Assembly (NCBI GenBank): GCA_025699005.1
Contig: JAILWI010000007.1
Location: forward strand, 58,317 to 122,316
From: Chloroflexota bacterium
GTDB taxonomy: Bacteria; Chloroflexota; Limnocylindria; QHBO01
Reading direction: 5' to 3'
Length of the DNA stretch: 64,000 nucleotides
Of this stretch, positions 40,518 through 51,050 are shown piece by piece (the first letter of the stretch is position 1; each line of letters starts with the position of its first letter). The notes beneath the pieces were generated by a model. That model did not search any database. It had not been told where the DNA came from and saw only the letters and a program-made list of their open reading frames with translations. The translations under genes and the position numbers were made by a program.

Positions 40518-41383
40518 CAGGGTGCCCCGTAGCTGTGCTCGCCGACGAAGAAGAGGCCGGCGCCGATGTACGTGAACAGGACCCCGACGAACCCGAGCAC
40601 GATGAGCCACGGTGCGGCCCGCTCCCATCGATCGCGCCGGGTTGCCACGTGGAGGTACGCGCCGAACACGAGCCAGGTTGCGGCGGCCGCGAGCTCCTTC
40701 GGGTCGTTGCTCCAGTACGAGCGCCAGGCGAGGTTGGCCCAGACCGACCCGAGCACGATGGCGATGGTCAGGATCGGGAAGGCAACGAGGACCGCGCGAT
40801 GGCCGATGGCCCGCGCCGCGGACGCCGACGGAAATGCCCGCAGTCGATCGCCGGCCCGCTCCTGGACGATCTCACCCACTGCAGCCACGAAGGCGATGCC
40901 GCTCACCGCGTAGGCCAGGACGGCAGCTCCGACATGCACGGTCAGGAGCAGTGGCTGCTGGAGCGCGGGGACGAGGGGATCGACGCGGTCATCCAGGCCG
41001 AGCGCGAACGCGACGAGCCCTGCGGCCAGGAGCGCCGTGATCGGCGCCAGGCCGCCGAGCGGATGGGATCGGTCGAGCACGAGGTGGGTCACCGCCAGCG
41101 CCGCGGCGAAGGCGAGCGAGAACTCGTGGAGGTTCGACCACGGCGCGTGCCCGACGATGGCCGTCCGGACGAGGAGGGCCGCCACGAGGAGAGCGGCGCC
41201 GACCATGAGCAGCCGGCCGGAGAGGCGATCCATGGCGCCATCGGCTTGCGACGCCGTGGTGAGCCCCTCCGCGACGGCGGGTCGGCGCACGAGACTCGCG
41301 AGGGCGGCGGCGACCCCGGATGCGACGGAAGCGAGCAGCGCAACGAGCGAGGCGACGATCAGCGCGGCCAGGAGCGCCGTCAT
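40517..41383 (-). CDS. Cytochrome c biogenesis protein, CcsA/ResC family
   Basis: 288 residues and about eight membrane helices. The tryptophan-rich heme-handling segment is GSVWANLAWRSYWSNDPKEL, close to the family consensus (WxxxxWGxYWxWDPKE), but the residue before DPKE is Asn rather than Trp and the WGxYW Gly is Arg. A conserved histidine sits in APWSNLHEFSLAF. No CcsB/ResB partner or cytochrome c gene is nearby, so function in system II heme ligation is presumed from the family. Confidence 0.8.
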   Translation of the reverse strand: MTALLAALIVASLVALLASVASGVAAALASLVRRPAVAEGLTTASQADGAMDRLSGRLLMVGAALLVAALLVRTAIVGHAPWSNLHEFSLAFAAALAVTHLVLDRSHPLGGLAPITALLAAGLVAFALGLDDRVDPLVPALQQPLLLTVHVGAAVLAYAVSGIAFVAAVGEIVQERAGDRLRAFPSASAARAIGHRAVLVAFPILTIAIVLGSVWANLAWRSYWSNDPKELAAAATWLVFGAYLHVATRRDRWERAAPWLIVLGFVGVLFTYIGAGLFFVGEHSYGAP

Positions 41384-41408
41384 CGACCGCTCGGACCGGG
41401 ACGGCCGG

Positions 41409-41819
41409 TCAGCTCAGGAGGGCCGGATCCGCGACCCCGGTGCGCGTGCCGCATCGGTAGCAGGACGCGTCGCCGGCGGACAGGGTTGCGCCGCAGTTCG
41501 CGCAGTCGAGCGTGAGGTCGCGCTCGCACTGCGTGCAGAAGCGTGCGCCGATCGGGTACTGGAGGCGATCGAACGCGCAGTACGGGACGCCTCGCGGCGC
41601 CGCGATCTCGTCGCCGGTGCCGGCGGCCTCGGGCAGCGCCACGGCCGGCTCCGTGCTCGCCTTCTCCGCGACGCCCACCTGGCTAACGCGGAGGTAGCCG
41701 ATGACCAGCCAGAGCACGTAGAGCCCGAGCAGGCCGGCGACCGCGAGGGGAAAGAAGAGGCCGAGCCGGTCGCCCCAGCCCGTGGCAAGCCAGTCGGCAA
41801 CGTCGCGAATCAGGTCCAT
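41409..41819 (-). CDS. Membrane-anchored double zinc-ribbon protein
   Basis: 136 residues. One membrane helix (about residues 20-42, LGLFFPLAVAGLLGLYVLWLV) is followed by a linker and two zinc-ribbon modules with Cys pairs (FCTQCERD, CANCGATL, CYRCGTRT). Not a recognised family; domains like this often serve as assembly scaffolds. ATG 41819 has a TAGAAT hexamer nine bases upstream. It precedes the ccsA-like gene by 25 bases and may share its transcript. Confidence 0.72.
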   Translation of the reverse strand: MDLIRDVADWLATGWGDRLGLFFPLAVAGLLGLYVLWLVIGYLRVSQVGVAEKASTEPAVALPEAAGTGDEIAAPRGVPYCAFDRLQYPIGARFCTQCERDLTLDCANCGATLSAGDASCYRCGTRTGVADPALLS

Positions 41820-41828
41820 GGCGGGCCG

Positions 41829-41848
41829 ATTCTAGCATCGGCTACACT
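41829..41848. promoter_or_regulatory. Divergent -10 elements: zinc-ribbon gene (-) and adenosine-deaminase-like gene (+)
   Basis: TAGAAT on the minus strand (41829-41834) ends 9 bases before the ATG at 41819, a leaderless arrangement. On the plus strand TACACT (41843-41848) would start a ~25-base leader for the gene at 41879, which has no Shine-Dalgarno site. Confidence 0.42.
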
Positions 41849-41878
41849 CCGCCGAACACGCCAGCGAACGAACCGCCG

Positions 41879-42952
41879 ATGCCAGCTCCACGCCTCGACC
41901 GACGCTCGCCACTCACCGAGCTCCACGTCCACCTGGGGGCCGCGGTCACGCCTGCCATCATGTGGGGCATCGCGCACGCGCAGGGCATCCGCCTGCCGAC
42001 CAAGGACTACTGGGCGTTCCGCGACCTCATCACGGTCGGCCGCCGCCGACGGAGCTTCCAGGCTTACCTCGACCTGTTCCACTGGACCGAGCTGATCCAG
42101 TCGAGCCCGATCGCCGTGGAGCGCAGCGTCTACGAGGTGATCGGCGGGGCCTATCGCAAGAACAACGTCACCGGGCTCGAGCTTCGCTTCAATCCGATGA
42201 AGCGCAACCGGGGCGGCGAGCAGGATCTCGATCACATCATCGCCGCCGCCGTGCGCGGCATGGACCGCGCGATCCTCGAGTACCCGCAGGTCCGCGCCGG
42301 GCTCATCTTCTGCCTCGACCGATCCTTCACGCCCGCCCTGAACGAGATCATCGCCTCCAAGGCCATCAGCTGGCGAAGCCGGGGCGTGATCGGCATCGAC
42401 ATCGCCGGGCCCGTGTCCCCGGAGTTCCGTTTCGCGGACTATTCGGCGATCTACGCCGAGTGCCGCCGGGCCGGTCTCGGTCTCACGGTGCACGCCGGTG
42501 AGACCGGCGGCCCCGAGGAGGTCGCCGAGGCGCTCGAAGCGCTGGAGCCGGATCGCATCGGCCACGGCGTGCGGAGCGCGGACGACCCACGGGTCCTCGC
42601 CATGCTCCGCGAACGGGGTACCGTGCTCGAGGTCTGCCCCAGCTCGAACCTCAACACGCGTGTCCTCGAGGGAGTCCCGGAGATCAGGCGCGTGGTTCGC
42701 GCGCTCGTCGATGCCGACGTGCGCTTCACCGTGAGCACCGACGGCCCGGAGATGCTGCGCACCTACCTGCGCGACGAGCTCAACCTCCTGCTGCGCCACG
42801 GCATCCTCGACATGGAGGGCGTCGAACGGGCCATCGAGATCGGCGGCGATGCGAGCTTCCTGGACCGCGCACCGGTCATCGAAACGTCCGTTGCGAGGCG
42901 GCTCGATGGCGGCCCGGAAGATGCACCGATGCCCGTCGAGGTGGGTGGCTAG
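41879..42952 (+). CDS. Adenosine deaminase-like amidohydrolase (divergent subfamily)
   Basis: 357 residues of the adenosine deaminase superfamily. The first metal pair is in TELHVHLGAAVTP (HxH), then VHAGETGGPEE, IGHGVR and STDGPEMLRTY. Canonical ADA has HLDGS and TDDP; here the DGS is missing and the second Asp is Gly, so the substrate may not be adenosine. The block WTELIQSSPIAVERSVYEV and RFNPMKRN define a distinct subfamily. The catalytic Glu (HAGE), His (GHG) and metal Asp (TDG) are kept, so it is likely an active deaminase. A canonical ADA is encoded at 53197. Confidence 0.75.
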   Translation: MPAPRLDRRSPLTELHVHLGAAVTPAIMWGIAHAQGIRLPTKDYWAFRDLITVGRRRRSFQAYLDLFHWTELIQSSPIAVERSVYEVIGGAYRKNNVTGLELRFNPMKRNRGGEQDLDHIIAAAVRGMDRAILEYPQVRAGLIFCLDRSFTPALNEIIASKAISWRSRGVIGIDIAGPVSPEFRFADYSAIYAECRRAGLGLTVHAGETGGPEEVAEALEALEPDRIGHGVRSADDPRVLAMLRERGTVLEVCPSSNLNTRVLEGVPEIRRVVRALVDADVRFTVSTDGPEMLRTYLRDELNLLLRHGILDMEGVERAIEIGGDASFLDRAPVIETSVARRLDGGPEDAPMPVEVGG

Positions 42953-42957
42953 GTCCG

Positions 42958-42963
42958 TATACT
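42958..42963 (+). promoter_or_regulatory. Putative leaderless -10 element of the second PIG-L gene
   Basis: TATACT ends 7 bases before the GTG at 42971. Confidence 0.5.
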
Positions 42964-42970
42964 TCCGGCC

Positions 42971-43825
42971 GTGTCATCGATCTGGCGACCGGTCCGTGAG
43001 CGTGCACCAACTCGGAGCCTGATGGTCGTCGTCGCGCATCCCGGCGACGAGGCGTTCGGCTTCGGGGGCGCCATCGCGAGCGCCGCGGCGAGTGGAGCCT
43101 ACGTCGTCGTCGTGTGCGCGACGCGCGGCTGGTTCGACGCCCGCCTCACCGATTCCTCGCCCGCCCCCGGCGGCAAGAACCGAGACGTCAAGCTCGGCGC
43201 GGTGACCTGGCGCAATCTCGACACCGTCCGCGAGGACGAGCTGCGCCGATCCGTTGCGCTCCTGGGGGTGCGCGTCGTCCGCATGCTCGACTACGCCGAG
43301 GGTGATCTCGACCGCCAGGACTTCGACCAGCTGGTCGGCCGCATCGTGGAGCCGATCCGGATGCACCGACCCGAGGTGATCCTCAGCTTCGGGCCGGACG
43401 GCGTCACCGGGGACACCGACCACGTCGTCCTGTCGCGTGCCGTACGCGCCGCCTACGATCGAGCCGCCGAGCCGCTCGCGTACGAGGACGACCTCGAGGA
43501 GGACCAGGTCGCATGGCGCGCCGCGAAGCTCTACGAGCTCGTCGTGCCGCGCAGCGCCGTCACCGAGCTGGGGGACCGGGTTCCGGACGAGGGCTACGGA
43601 TCGACCGCCGAGCCGACCGTCGCCCTCGAGCTGGGCGATCTCGCGCAGCTCAAGCTGGCCGCCATCAGCCGTCACGTGTCGCAGACCGGATCCGCCGGAC
43701 CGTTCCACGACTGGGGATCGGAGCGGCGCGACGCGTGGCTCGGCACGGAGCACTACCGCCTCGCGGCATCGGCGCTTCCGACGCCGGTCGATGGGGAGCG
43801 CTCGCTGTTCGACGGCCTCACCTGA
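42971..43825 (+). CDS. PIG-L family deacetylase, second copy
   Basis: 284 residues. The zinc motif reads VVAHPGDEAFGFGGAI, with Gly in place of the first Asp of AHPDDE; the third ligand histidine is in TGDTDHVVLSRA. The chain is longer than the copy at 35082 and ends in DWGSERRDAWLGTEHYRL. The Gly substitution may alter but need not abolish activity, because the second acidic residue (Asp) and His remain. Start GTG after a TATACT hexamer. No relation of sequence to neighbours suggests a role. Confidence 0.8.
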   Translation: MSSIWRPVRERAPTRSLMVVVAHPGDEAFGFGGAIASAAASGAYVVVVCATRGWFDARLTDSSPAPGGKNRDVKLGAVTWRNLDTVREDELRRSVALLGVRVVRMLDYAEGDLDRQDFDQLVGRIVEPIRMHRPEVILSFGPDGVTGDTDHVVLSRAVRAAYDRAAEPLAYEDDLEEDQVAWRAAKLYELVVPRSAVTELGDRVPDEGYGSTAEPTVALELGDLAQLKLAAISRHVSQTGSAGPFHDWGSERRDAWLGTEHYRLAASALPTPVDGERSLFDGLT

Positions 43826-43835
43826 GCTGAGCGGG

Positions 43836-43855
43836 GACCCGCCATGGTGCGGGTC
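43836..43855 (+). terminator. Hairpin after the second PIG-L gene
   Basis: GACCCGC (43836-43842) pairs with GCGGGTC (43849-43855) around a CATGGT loop, 11 bases after the stop. A 7-bp GC-rich stem without T-run; possible terminator. Confidence 0.35.
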
Positions 43856-43875
43856 GTGAAGCTCGCGGCCGCACC

Positions 43876-43884
43876 TGCTACGCT
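43876..43884 (+). promoter_or_regulatory. Extended -10 promoter candidate of mrp
   Basis: TGCTACGCT contains TG-N-TACGCT, an extended -10, 46 bases before the mrp ATG. The leader carries GAAGGAG about 15 bases before the start. Confidence 0.35.
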
Positions 43885-43930
43885 CAACCTGCCGCACCGG
43901 TCCCGCACGAAGGAGCTTCCGAGCCCGCCC

Positions 43931-45019
43931 ATGTCCGACCAGCTGACGAACGACAACATCCTCGCCGCGTTGAGCAGCGTCAAGGACCCGGAGATCGGGC
44001 GCGACCTCGTCTCGCTCGGGATGGTCAAGGACGTGCTGATCGACGGCAGCGTGGTCGACCTGACGGTCGAGCTCACGACCCCCGCATGCCCGCTCAAGGC
44101 CACGATCGAGAGTGACATCGGCGACGCCCTGGCGGCCCTCGGAGCGACGACGGTCCGCGTCGACTGGGCGAGCAACGTGAAGCGCACGTTCGGCGGACCC
44201 GCGGCGGACCTCATTCCCGGCGTGAAGAACACGATCGCGGTGGCGTCCGGCAAGGGCGGGGTGGGGAAGTCCACGGTCGCGGTCAACCTCGCGGTCAGCC
44301 TGGCACGCGACGGCGCACGGGTCGGGCTGCTGGACGCCGACATCACCGGGCCGAACGTCCCGCTCATGATGGGCACCCAGGGAGCGCACGTCACCGGCAG
44401 CGGCGGCAAGCCGAACCCGGTGGTGAGCCACGGCGTGCAGATGATGAGCATCCAGTACTTCCTCCAGGCCGATGCGCCCGTCATCTGGCGCGGCCCGCTC
44501 ATCCACAGCGCGATCGCCCAGTTCCTCCGCGACGTCGAGTGGGGTGAGCTCGACTATCTCGTCATCGACCTGCCGCCGGGGACCGGCGATGCGGCGCTCT
44601 CGCTGAGCCAGCTCATCCCGCTCACCGGCGCGGTCATCGTGACCACGCCGCAGGAGGTCAGCCTGCTCGACGCCCGCAAGGCCGTCGCGATGTTCAACAA
44701 GGTGAACGTCCGCACCCTCGGGGTCATCGAGAACATGAGCGGCTTCGTGTGCCCGCACTGCAGCGAGGAGCACGACATCTTCGGGTCCGGTGGCGGCGAG
44801 AAGATCGCCCGAGAGCTCGAGCTCGAGGTCCTGGGGCGGATCCCGCTCGAGCCGGCCGTCCGCTCCGGCGGCGACGCCGGCGTGCCGATCACCTCGGCCC
44901 AGTACCCCGGCGGCGACACCACGGCAGCGGCCCTGGCCCTGCGCGAGGTGGCCCGCACGGTTGCCGGGCGTGTCAGCGTCCTCGCGGCCCCGGTCACGGT
45001 GGGCAGCGGCGCGATCTGA
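43931..45019 (+). CDS. mrp: Iron-sulfur cluster carrier protein Mrp/ApbC
   Basis: A 362-residue P-loop ATPase that holds and delivers Fe-S clusters. An N-terminal MIP18/DUF59 domain (residues ~8-90, VKDPEIGRDLVSLGM) precedes the deviant Walker A VASGKGGVGKST. DADITGPNVPLMMG, WRGPLIHSAIAQFL and the C-terminal CPHC (FVCPHCSEEHDIFG), which ligates the bridging cluster, are intact. I chose the ATG at 43931 after AAGGAG; an open frame upstream is not conserved-like. Confidence 0.93.
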   Translation: MSDQLTNDNILAALSSVKDPEIGRDLVSLGMVKDVLIDGSVVDLTVELTTPACPLKATIESDIGDALAALGATTVRVDWASNVKRTFGGPAADLIPGVKNTIAVASGKGGVGKSTVAVNLAVSLARDGARVGLLDADITGPNVPLMMGTQGAHVTGSGGKPNPVVSHGVQMMSIQYFLQADAPVIWRGPLIHSAIAQFLRDVEWGELDYLVIDLPPGTGDAALSLSQLIPLTGAVIVTTPQEVSLLDARKAVAMFNKVNVRTLGVIENMSGFVCPHCSEEHDIFGSGGGEKIARELELEVLGRIPLEPAVRSGGDAGVPITSAQYPGGDTTAAALALREVARTVAGRVSVLAAPVTVGSGAI

Positions 45020-45061
45020 CCCGCGGTACGGCCGCGGTACGGAAGTTCCACGCTCGGGGGA

Positions 45062-45090
45062 TTGCGGTCAACCGGTTGCCCGGTGAAACT
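45062..45090 (+). promoter_or_regulatory. Promoter candidate of the metallophosphoesterase gene
   Basis: TTGCGG (45062-45067), 17 bases, GAAACT (45085-45090), then 7 bases to the ATG at 45098. Spacing is ideal and the layout leaderless. Confidence 0.45.
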
Positions 45091-45097
45091 GCATGGC

Positions 45098-45868
45098 ATG
45101 CGGATCGCTGCCATCTCCGACATCCACGCCAATCTTCCCGCCTTGCAGGCCGTGCTCGAGGACATCGGCCGCATCGGCGCCGATGCGATCTACTGCATGG
45201 GCGACGTCGTCGGTCGGGGACCGCATCCGAACGAGACGGTGGAGCTCCTGCGCAGCCTCGAGATCCCGACCGTCCAGGGCAACTGGGACGAGGCCGTCGG
45301 GATGGATCGCGAGCAGACCGGGGCCGCATGGGAGACCGTCGAGGCGGAGGAGGCGGGCGACGCCTCCATGCGATGGACCGCGGAGGTCATGGCCGAGGAG
45401 CACCGGTCGTGGCTGCGCCAGCTGCCGAAGACGCTGCGGGTCGATCTGGCCGGGCGGTCGGGCTACCTGTTCCACGGCTCGCCGATTCGCGAGAACGAGT
45501 ACCTGTGGTCAGATCGTCCGTCGCGGGTGCTGGCCAGGATCGCCAGTGACGAGGCCGACGACCTGTTCTGCTTCGGCCATACCCACGAGGCGTTCCATCG
45601 CGTCGTCGGGCAGGCGCACTTCGTGGCCTGTGGATCGGTCGGCTGCGGCACCGACGGCGACGCCCGGGCTCGCTATGCCGTGATCTACATCGGCGATCCG
45701 GAGATCGCCATCGGCTTCCGCTCGGTCGACTACGACCACCTGTCGGTCGTCCGCGACATGGCCGCGAACGGCCTGTCGGTGGATCTTCTGCGGGCGCCGC
45801 CGGCCCAGCACCCGCACGTCGGCGGGCATGATCAGGGAGTCGGCACCTCGGGGCGCGCAACCGAGTAG
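45098..45868 (+). CDS. Metallophosphoesterase (YfcE-like calcineurin-like phosphatase)
   Basis: 256 residues. Metal-binding motifs are in order: RIAAISDIHANLPAL (DxH), YCMGDVVGRGPHP (GDxxxxGP), VQGNWDE (GNxD, where the usual His is Trp-Asp) and FCFGHTHEAF (GHTH), with VACGSVGCG near the end. The family hydrolyses phosphodiesters or monoesters; substrate unknown. The start at 45098 gives MRIAAISD directly; an earlier TTG is possible. Its 3' end overlaps the convergent nucleoside hydrolase gene by 37 bases. Confidence 0.85.
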   Translation: MRIAAISDIHANLPALQAVLEDIGRIGADAIYCMGDVVGRGPHPNETVELLRSLEIPTVQGNWDEAVGMDREQTGAAWETVEAEEAGDASMRWTAEVMAEEHRSWLRQLPKTLRVDLAGRSGYLFHGSPIRENEYLWSDRPSRVLARIASDEADDLFCFGHTHEAFHRVVGQAHFVACGSVGCGTDGDARARYAVIYIGDPEIAIGFRSVDYDHLSVVRDMAANGLSVDLLRAPPAQHPHVGGHDQGVGTSGRATE

Positions 45869-46803
45869 GTCGCGAGGGCCTGGACCATGAGGTCCCAGAA
45901 CCGATCGACGTCGAGATCCACGCCGACGTCCGCGTTCGGTGCACGACCGGTGATGCCGTGGATGTCGCACACGGTGCGGCCGAGGCTCAGCGTGGACTCC
46001 AGGTCGACCTCGACGTTCACGTGCCGTGTCGTGACGAGCGTGGGGTCGATGACGGCGGCCACCGCGCACGGATCGTGGACGGCCGGTGCCGCGAAGCCGA
46101 ACACCCGCTCGTACGTCTCGGCGAAGAAGCGCATGAGCGCGACGGACATGTCGGACACGGGTCCGCGCAGCGCCTCGATGCGTGCCAGCACCGCCGGCGT
46201 GGCCAGCGCCCGATGCGTCACCTCGAGCGGCACGAGGGTGATCGGCAGGCCCGAAGCCAGGACGGCCGCGGCAGCCTCGGGGTCCTCGATGATGTTGAAC
46301 TCGGCGGACGGCGACCAGTTCCCGAGGCCGATGGCGCCCCCCATGATCGAGATCCGGTCGATCCGCTCCCGGATGCCCGGATGACGTGCGAGGGCCGTGG
46401 CGACGTTCGTGAGCGGGCCGACCGCCACGATCGTGAGCGGGCCATCGCCCTCGATCGCCGCCTCGGCGATGACGTCCACCGCGTGACGCGGGTCGAGGCC
46501 GACGGTCGGCTCGGGCCAGTCGACGCCGTCGAGCCCGGATTCGCCGTGGATGTCGTCGGCCTGCATCGGCTCGCGCACGAGCGGACGGTCGCACCCGGCT
46601 GCGATCGGCACGTCGTCGATGCCCGCCACGCTGCACACCCGCCGGGCGTTGAGCGTCGTCTTCTCGAGCGTCTGGTTCCCGGCGACCGTCGTGATCGCCA
46701 CGAACTCGACGGCCGGCGAGGCGGCCGCCAGCAGGATCGCCATCGCGTCGTCGTGCCCGGGGTCGCAGTCGAGCAGGATGCGGCGCGGCGCCGGCCCGCT
46801 CAT
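45832..46803 (-). CDS. Inosine/uridine-preferring nucleoside hydrolase
   Basis: 323 residues. The calcium site is LLDCDPGHDDAMAILLA (Asp cluster at residues 12-19), the signature VAVGPLTNVATAL, MGGAIGLGNWSPSAEFNIIEDPEAA and the C-terminal VHDPCAVAAVIDP complete the IUNH fold. The enzyme splits ribonucleosides into base and ribose. It is the last gene of the transporter operon, starting inside the stop of the upstream permease (ATGA), so imported nucleosides are its natural substrate. Confidence 0.92.
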   Translation of the reverse strand: MSGPAPRRILLDCDPGHDDAMAILLAAASPAVEFVAITTVAGNQTLEKTTLNARRVCSVAGIDDVPIAAGCDRPLVREPMQADDIHGESGLDGVDWPEPTVGLDPRHAVDVIAEAAIEGDGPLTIVAVGPLTNVATALARHPGIRERIDRISIMGGAIGLGNWSPSAEFNIIEDPEAAAAVLASGLPITLVPLEVTHRALATPAVLARIEALRGPVSDMSVALMRFFAETYERVFGFAAPAVHDPCAVAAVIDPTLVTTRHVNVEVDLESTLSLGRTVCDIHGITGRAPNADVGVDLDVDRFWDLMVQALATYSVARPEVPTP

Positions 46804-48064
46804 TCCTTGATGTAGGGCTTGCCGTCGGCGGCGGGTGCGCGGGCGCGGCCGACGAGACCGGCCACGACGATGATCGTCACGACGTACGGCACCATGAGCA
46901 GGAACTCGGATGGGATGGCGATGCTGAGGATCGAGAGGCGTGACTGGATGGCGTCGGCGAAGCCGAAGACCAATCCGGCGAGGAACGCCCCGATCGGGTT
47001 CCAGCCGCCGAAGATCATCGCCGCCAGGCCGATGAAGCCGCGGCCCGCCGTCATCTCTCGCTCGAAGCCACCGGTGGAGCCGATCGTGAAGTACGCGCCG
47101 CCCATGCCGGCGACCATGCCGCCGAGGATCACGTTCGTGTAGCGCACGAAGTACACATTGATGCCCACCGTGTCGGCCGCCTTCGGATGCTCGCCCACGG
47201 CACGCACCCGGAGGCCCCACCGCGTGTAGAAGAGGCCGAGGTGGATGATGATGATGAGCGCGAAGAGCGAGTACACGAAGATGTTGTGGCGGAACAGGAC
47301 GGTACCGAGGATCGGGATGTCCGAGAGGATCGGGATGGCGATCGGCCCGAGACGCTCGGGCGTGTTCAGCTCTGCCTGGTAGGGCTGGAGGATGCGGACG
47401 GACAGGAACGCCGTGAGCCCGGTGACCAGGATGTTGATGAAGAAGCCGGCGATGATCTGGTCCACGCGGTACCGGATGGCCAGGACCGCCAGGAGCGCCG
47501 CCAGCAGACCGCCGGTCGCGACGGCGGCGACGATGCCGATGTAGGGGTTGCCCGTGGCGCTCGTCACGACCGCGGCCACGAATGCGCCCGACAGAAGCAT
47601 GCCCTCGATGGCGATGTTCACCACGCCCGCGCGCTCGCAGAGGATGCCGGAGAGGGCACCGAACACGATCGGCACCGATCGCTGCACCGTCGTCTCGAGG
47701 ACGCCGGTGAGGTTCATCGACTGTCCGGCCGCAACCCAGGTGAGGAAGGCGAACACGAACGCGAAGGCCACGAGACCGAGAATCAGGGCCGTCCGCGAGC
47801 CGAAACCCCTGGTCAGCTGGATCGCGCCGGCGAAGGCAACGACGCCGGCCAGCAGGTAGACCGTCGTGGCCGACGGCACGACGAGGTTGGGAACGGGAAT
47901 CGCGGCGTTCGGAGCGCTGAGCCCGAACGTCGACGTCAGGTCGGTGGCGACCGCGAACCCGAGGACCATGAGGACGGCCAAGACGAGGTAGATGATGCCC
48001 AGGACGCGCTGTCGGGTTCGCTCTCGCTGCTCGGTGCGGGACATCCCGGTGGCGACGGCCGCGG

Positions 48065-48068
<4 letters not shown>
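46800..48068 (-). CDS. Nucleoside ABC transporter permease (YufQ/NupQ type)
   Basis: 422 residues, about ten hydrophobic helices. The BPD_transp_2 signature is VQRSVPIVFGALSGILCERAG and INIAIEGMLLSGAF-like (VVNIAIEGMLLSGAF), with the EAA-type loop near VGEHPKAADTVGINVYFVRY. Together with the gene at 48065 it forms the channel of a BMP-type nucleoside importer. The N-terminal ~75 residues add two extra helices. ATG at 48068 overlaps the upstream stop (ATGA). Confidence 0.87.
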
Positions 48069-49343
<1,275 letters not shown>

Positions 49344-49354
<11 letters not shown>

Positions 49355-50963
49355 CGGAGGCTCCCTTCGCGTCGGGCTGCGCCGCTCCGGTCTCCGTGGT
49401 CGTGGACGGAGGCGTGGGAGGCGCGTCCGCTTGGTCGGTCTCCGCGGCCTCGAGATCCTCGGGGTGCGCGCCGCCCATGAGCAGGCCGAGGCGCTCCATC
49501 GTCGCCTCCTCTGGCGTGAGCGTATCGACGATGCGGCCCTGGTACATCACGGCGATCCGGTCGCCCAGCGCGAGAACCTCTTCGAGCTCGCTCGACACGA
49601 TGAGGACGGCCGCGCCTTCGTCGCGCTTCTCGACGATGCGCCGGTGGATGTACTCGATCGAGCCCACGTCGAGCCCGCGCGTCGGCTGAGCGGCCACGAT
49701 GAGCTTGATCGGCCGCGAGAACTCCCGCGCGGCGATGACCTTCTGCTGGTTGCCGCCCGAGAGGTTGCCGACGTTGTTGAAGATCGAGGGCGTGCGGACG
49801 TCGAACTCGGCGACGCGCTCGGCGGCCGAGGCGGCGATCGCAGCGCCGTCCATGGCCAGGCCGTTCGAATACGGCTCGTGCCAGTAGCCGTTGAGCACGA
49901 GGTTGTCGGCGATCGTGAAGTCTGCGATCAGCCCGTCCTCCATGCGATCCTCGGGCACGTGGGCGACTCCGGACCGGTAGACGGTGCGGGGATCGGTTCC
50001 GAGGGCCTCACCGTTGAGCCTGATCGTGCCGCTGTCGGGCTCGCGCATGCCGGTGATGGCCTGGACGAGCTCGCTCTGGCCGTTGCCCTGCACGCCCGCG
50101 ATGGCGAGGATCTCGCCGGCGCGAACCTCGAGGTCCAGGTGGTCGACGGCGAAGTGACCCCGCTCATCGCGCACGACGAGGTTGCTGACCTCGAGCACGG
50201 CCTCGCTGGCGTTCGCGGGATCGCGATCGACCACGAGCTGGACATCACGGCCGACCATCATGGCCGCGAGCTCCTCCTTCGAGGTCTCCGCCGGCGTCGT
50301 CGTGCCTGCGACGTTCCCGCGCCGCAGGACCGTGATGCGGTCCGCGATCTCGAGGACCTCGTTGAGCTTGTGGGTGATGAAGATGATCGACGTCCCGGTC
50401 TCGATGAGGGAGCGCATGACGCCGATGAGGTCATCGGTCTCCTGGGGCGTGAGCACCGCCGTTGGTTCGTCGAGGATGAGGACGTCCGACCAGCGATACA
50501 GCGTCTTGATGATCTCCACGCGCTGTCGCACGCCGACCGAGAGATCCTCGACCACCGCATCGGGATCGACCTTGAGGCCGTGGCGATCACTGATATCCAT
50601 GAGACGCCGCCGGGCGGCGGCCTTGTCGAGCCTTCCGAACGGCGGTTGGGTCGACTCGACCCCGAGCATGACGTTCTCGGTCACGGTGAACACCGGAACG
50701 AGCATGAAGTGCTGGTGGACCATGCCGATCCCGGCGTCGATCGCATCGGCCGGTCCGCTGAACTGGACGGGCTTATCGTCGATGAGGATCTCGCCCTCGT
50801 CGGGCTGGTACAGGCCGTAGAGGACGTTCATGAGCGTGGACTTGCCCGCGCCGTTCTCGCCGAGCAGCGCGTGGATCTCGCCCGGCTGCACCACGAGGTC
50901 GACGCCTTCGTTGGCGACGACGCCGGGGAAGCGCTTGGTGATCCCCCGCAGCTCGAGCTTCAC
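49344..50963 (-). CDS. Nucleoside ABC transporter ATP-binding protein (two ATPase domains)
   Basis: 539 residues with tandem ATPase domains as in simple-sugar/nucleoside importers (YufO/NupO). Domain 1: Walker A LLGENGAGKST, signature in LSVGVRQRVEII, Walker B VLILDEPTAVL. Domain 2: degenerate Walker A AGVQGNGQSELV, signature LSGGNQQKV and Walker B LIVAAQPTRGLD, where the usual catalytic Glu is Gln, typical of this group. A C-terminal acidic/Thr tail follows. An 87-base gap with a strong hairpin separates it from bmpA. Confidence 0.9.
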
Positions 50964-50987
50964 AGTGGGTGCCTGCTCCGGTGTACA

Positions 50988-51020
50988 GAACGGGCGGCGC
51001 CTGAAGGACGCCGCCCGTTC
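50988..51020 (-). terminator. Attenuator-like hairpin between bmpA and the ATPase gene
   Basis: Perfect 12-bp inverted repeat (50988-50999 and 51009-51020) with a 9-base loop. A second small repeat CTGACC/GGTCAG is at 51028-51044. Without a T-run it would allow partial read-through, so the binding lipoprotein would be made in excess over the transporter core. Confidence 0.6.
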
Positions 51021-51050
51021 ACATTACCTGACCGTCGAGGTCAGACGCTG

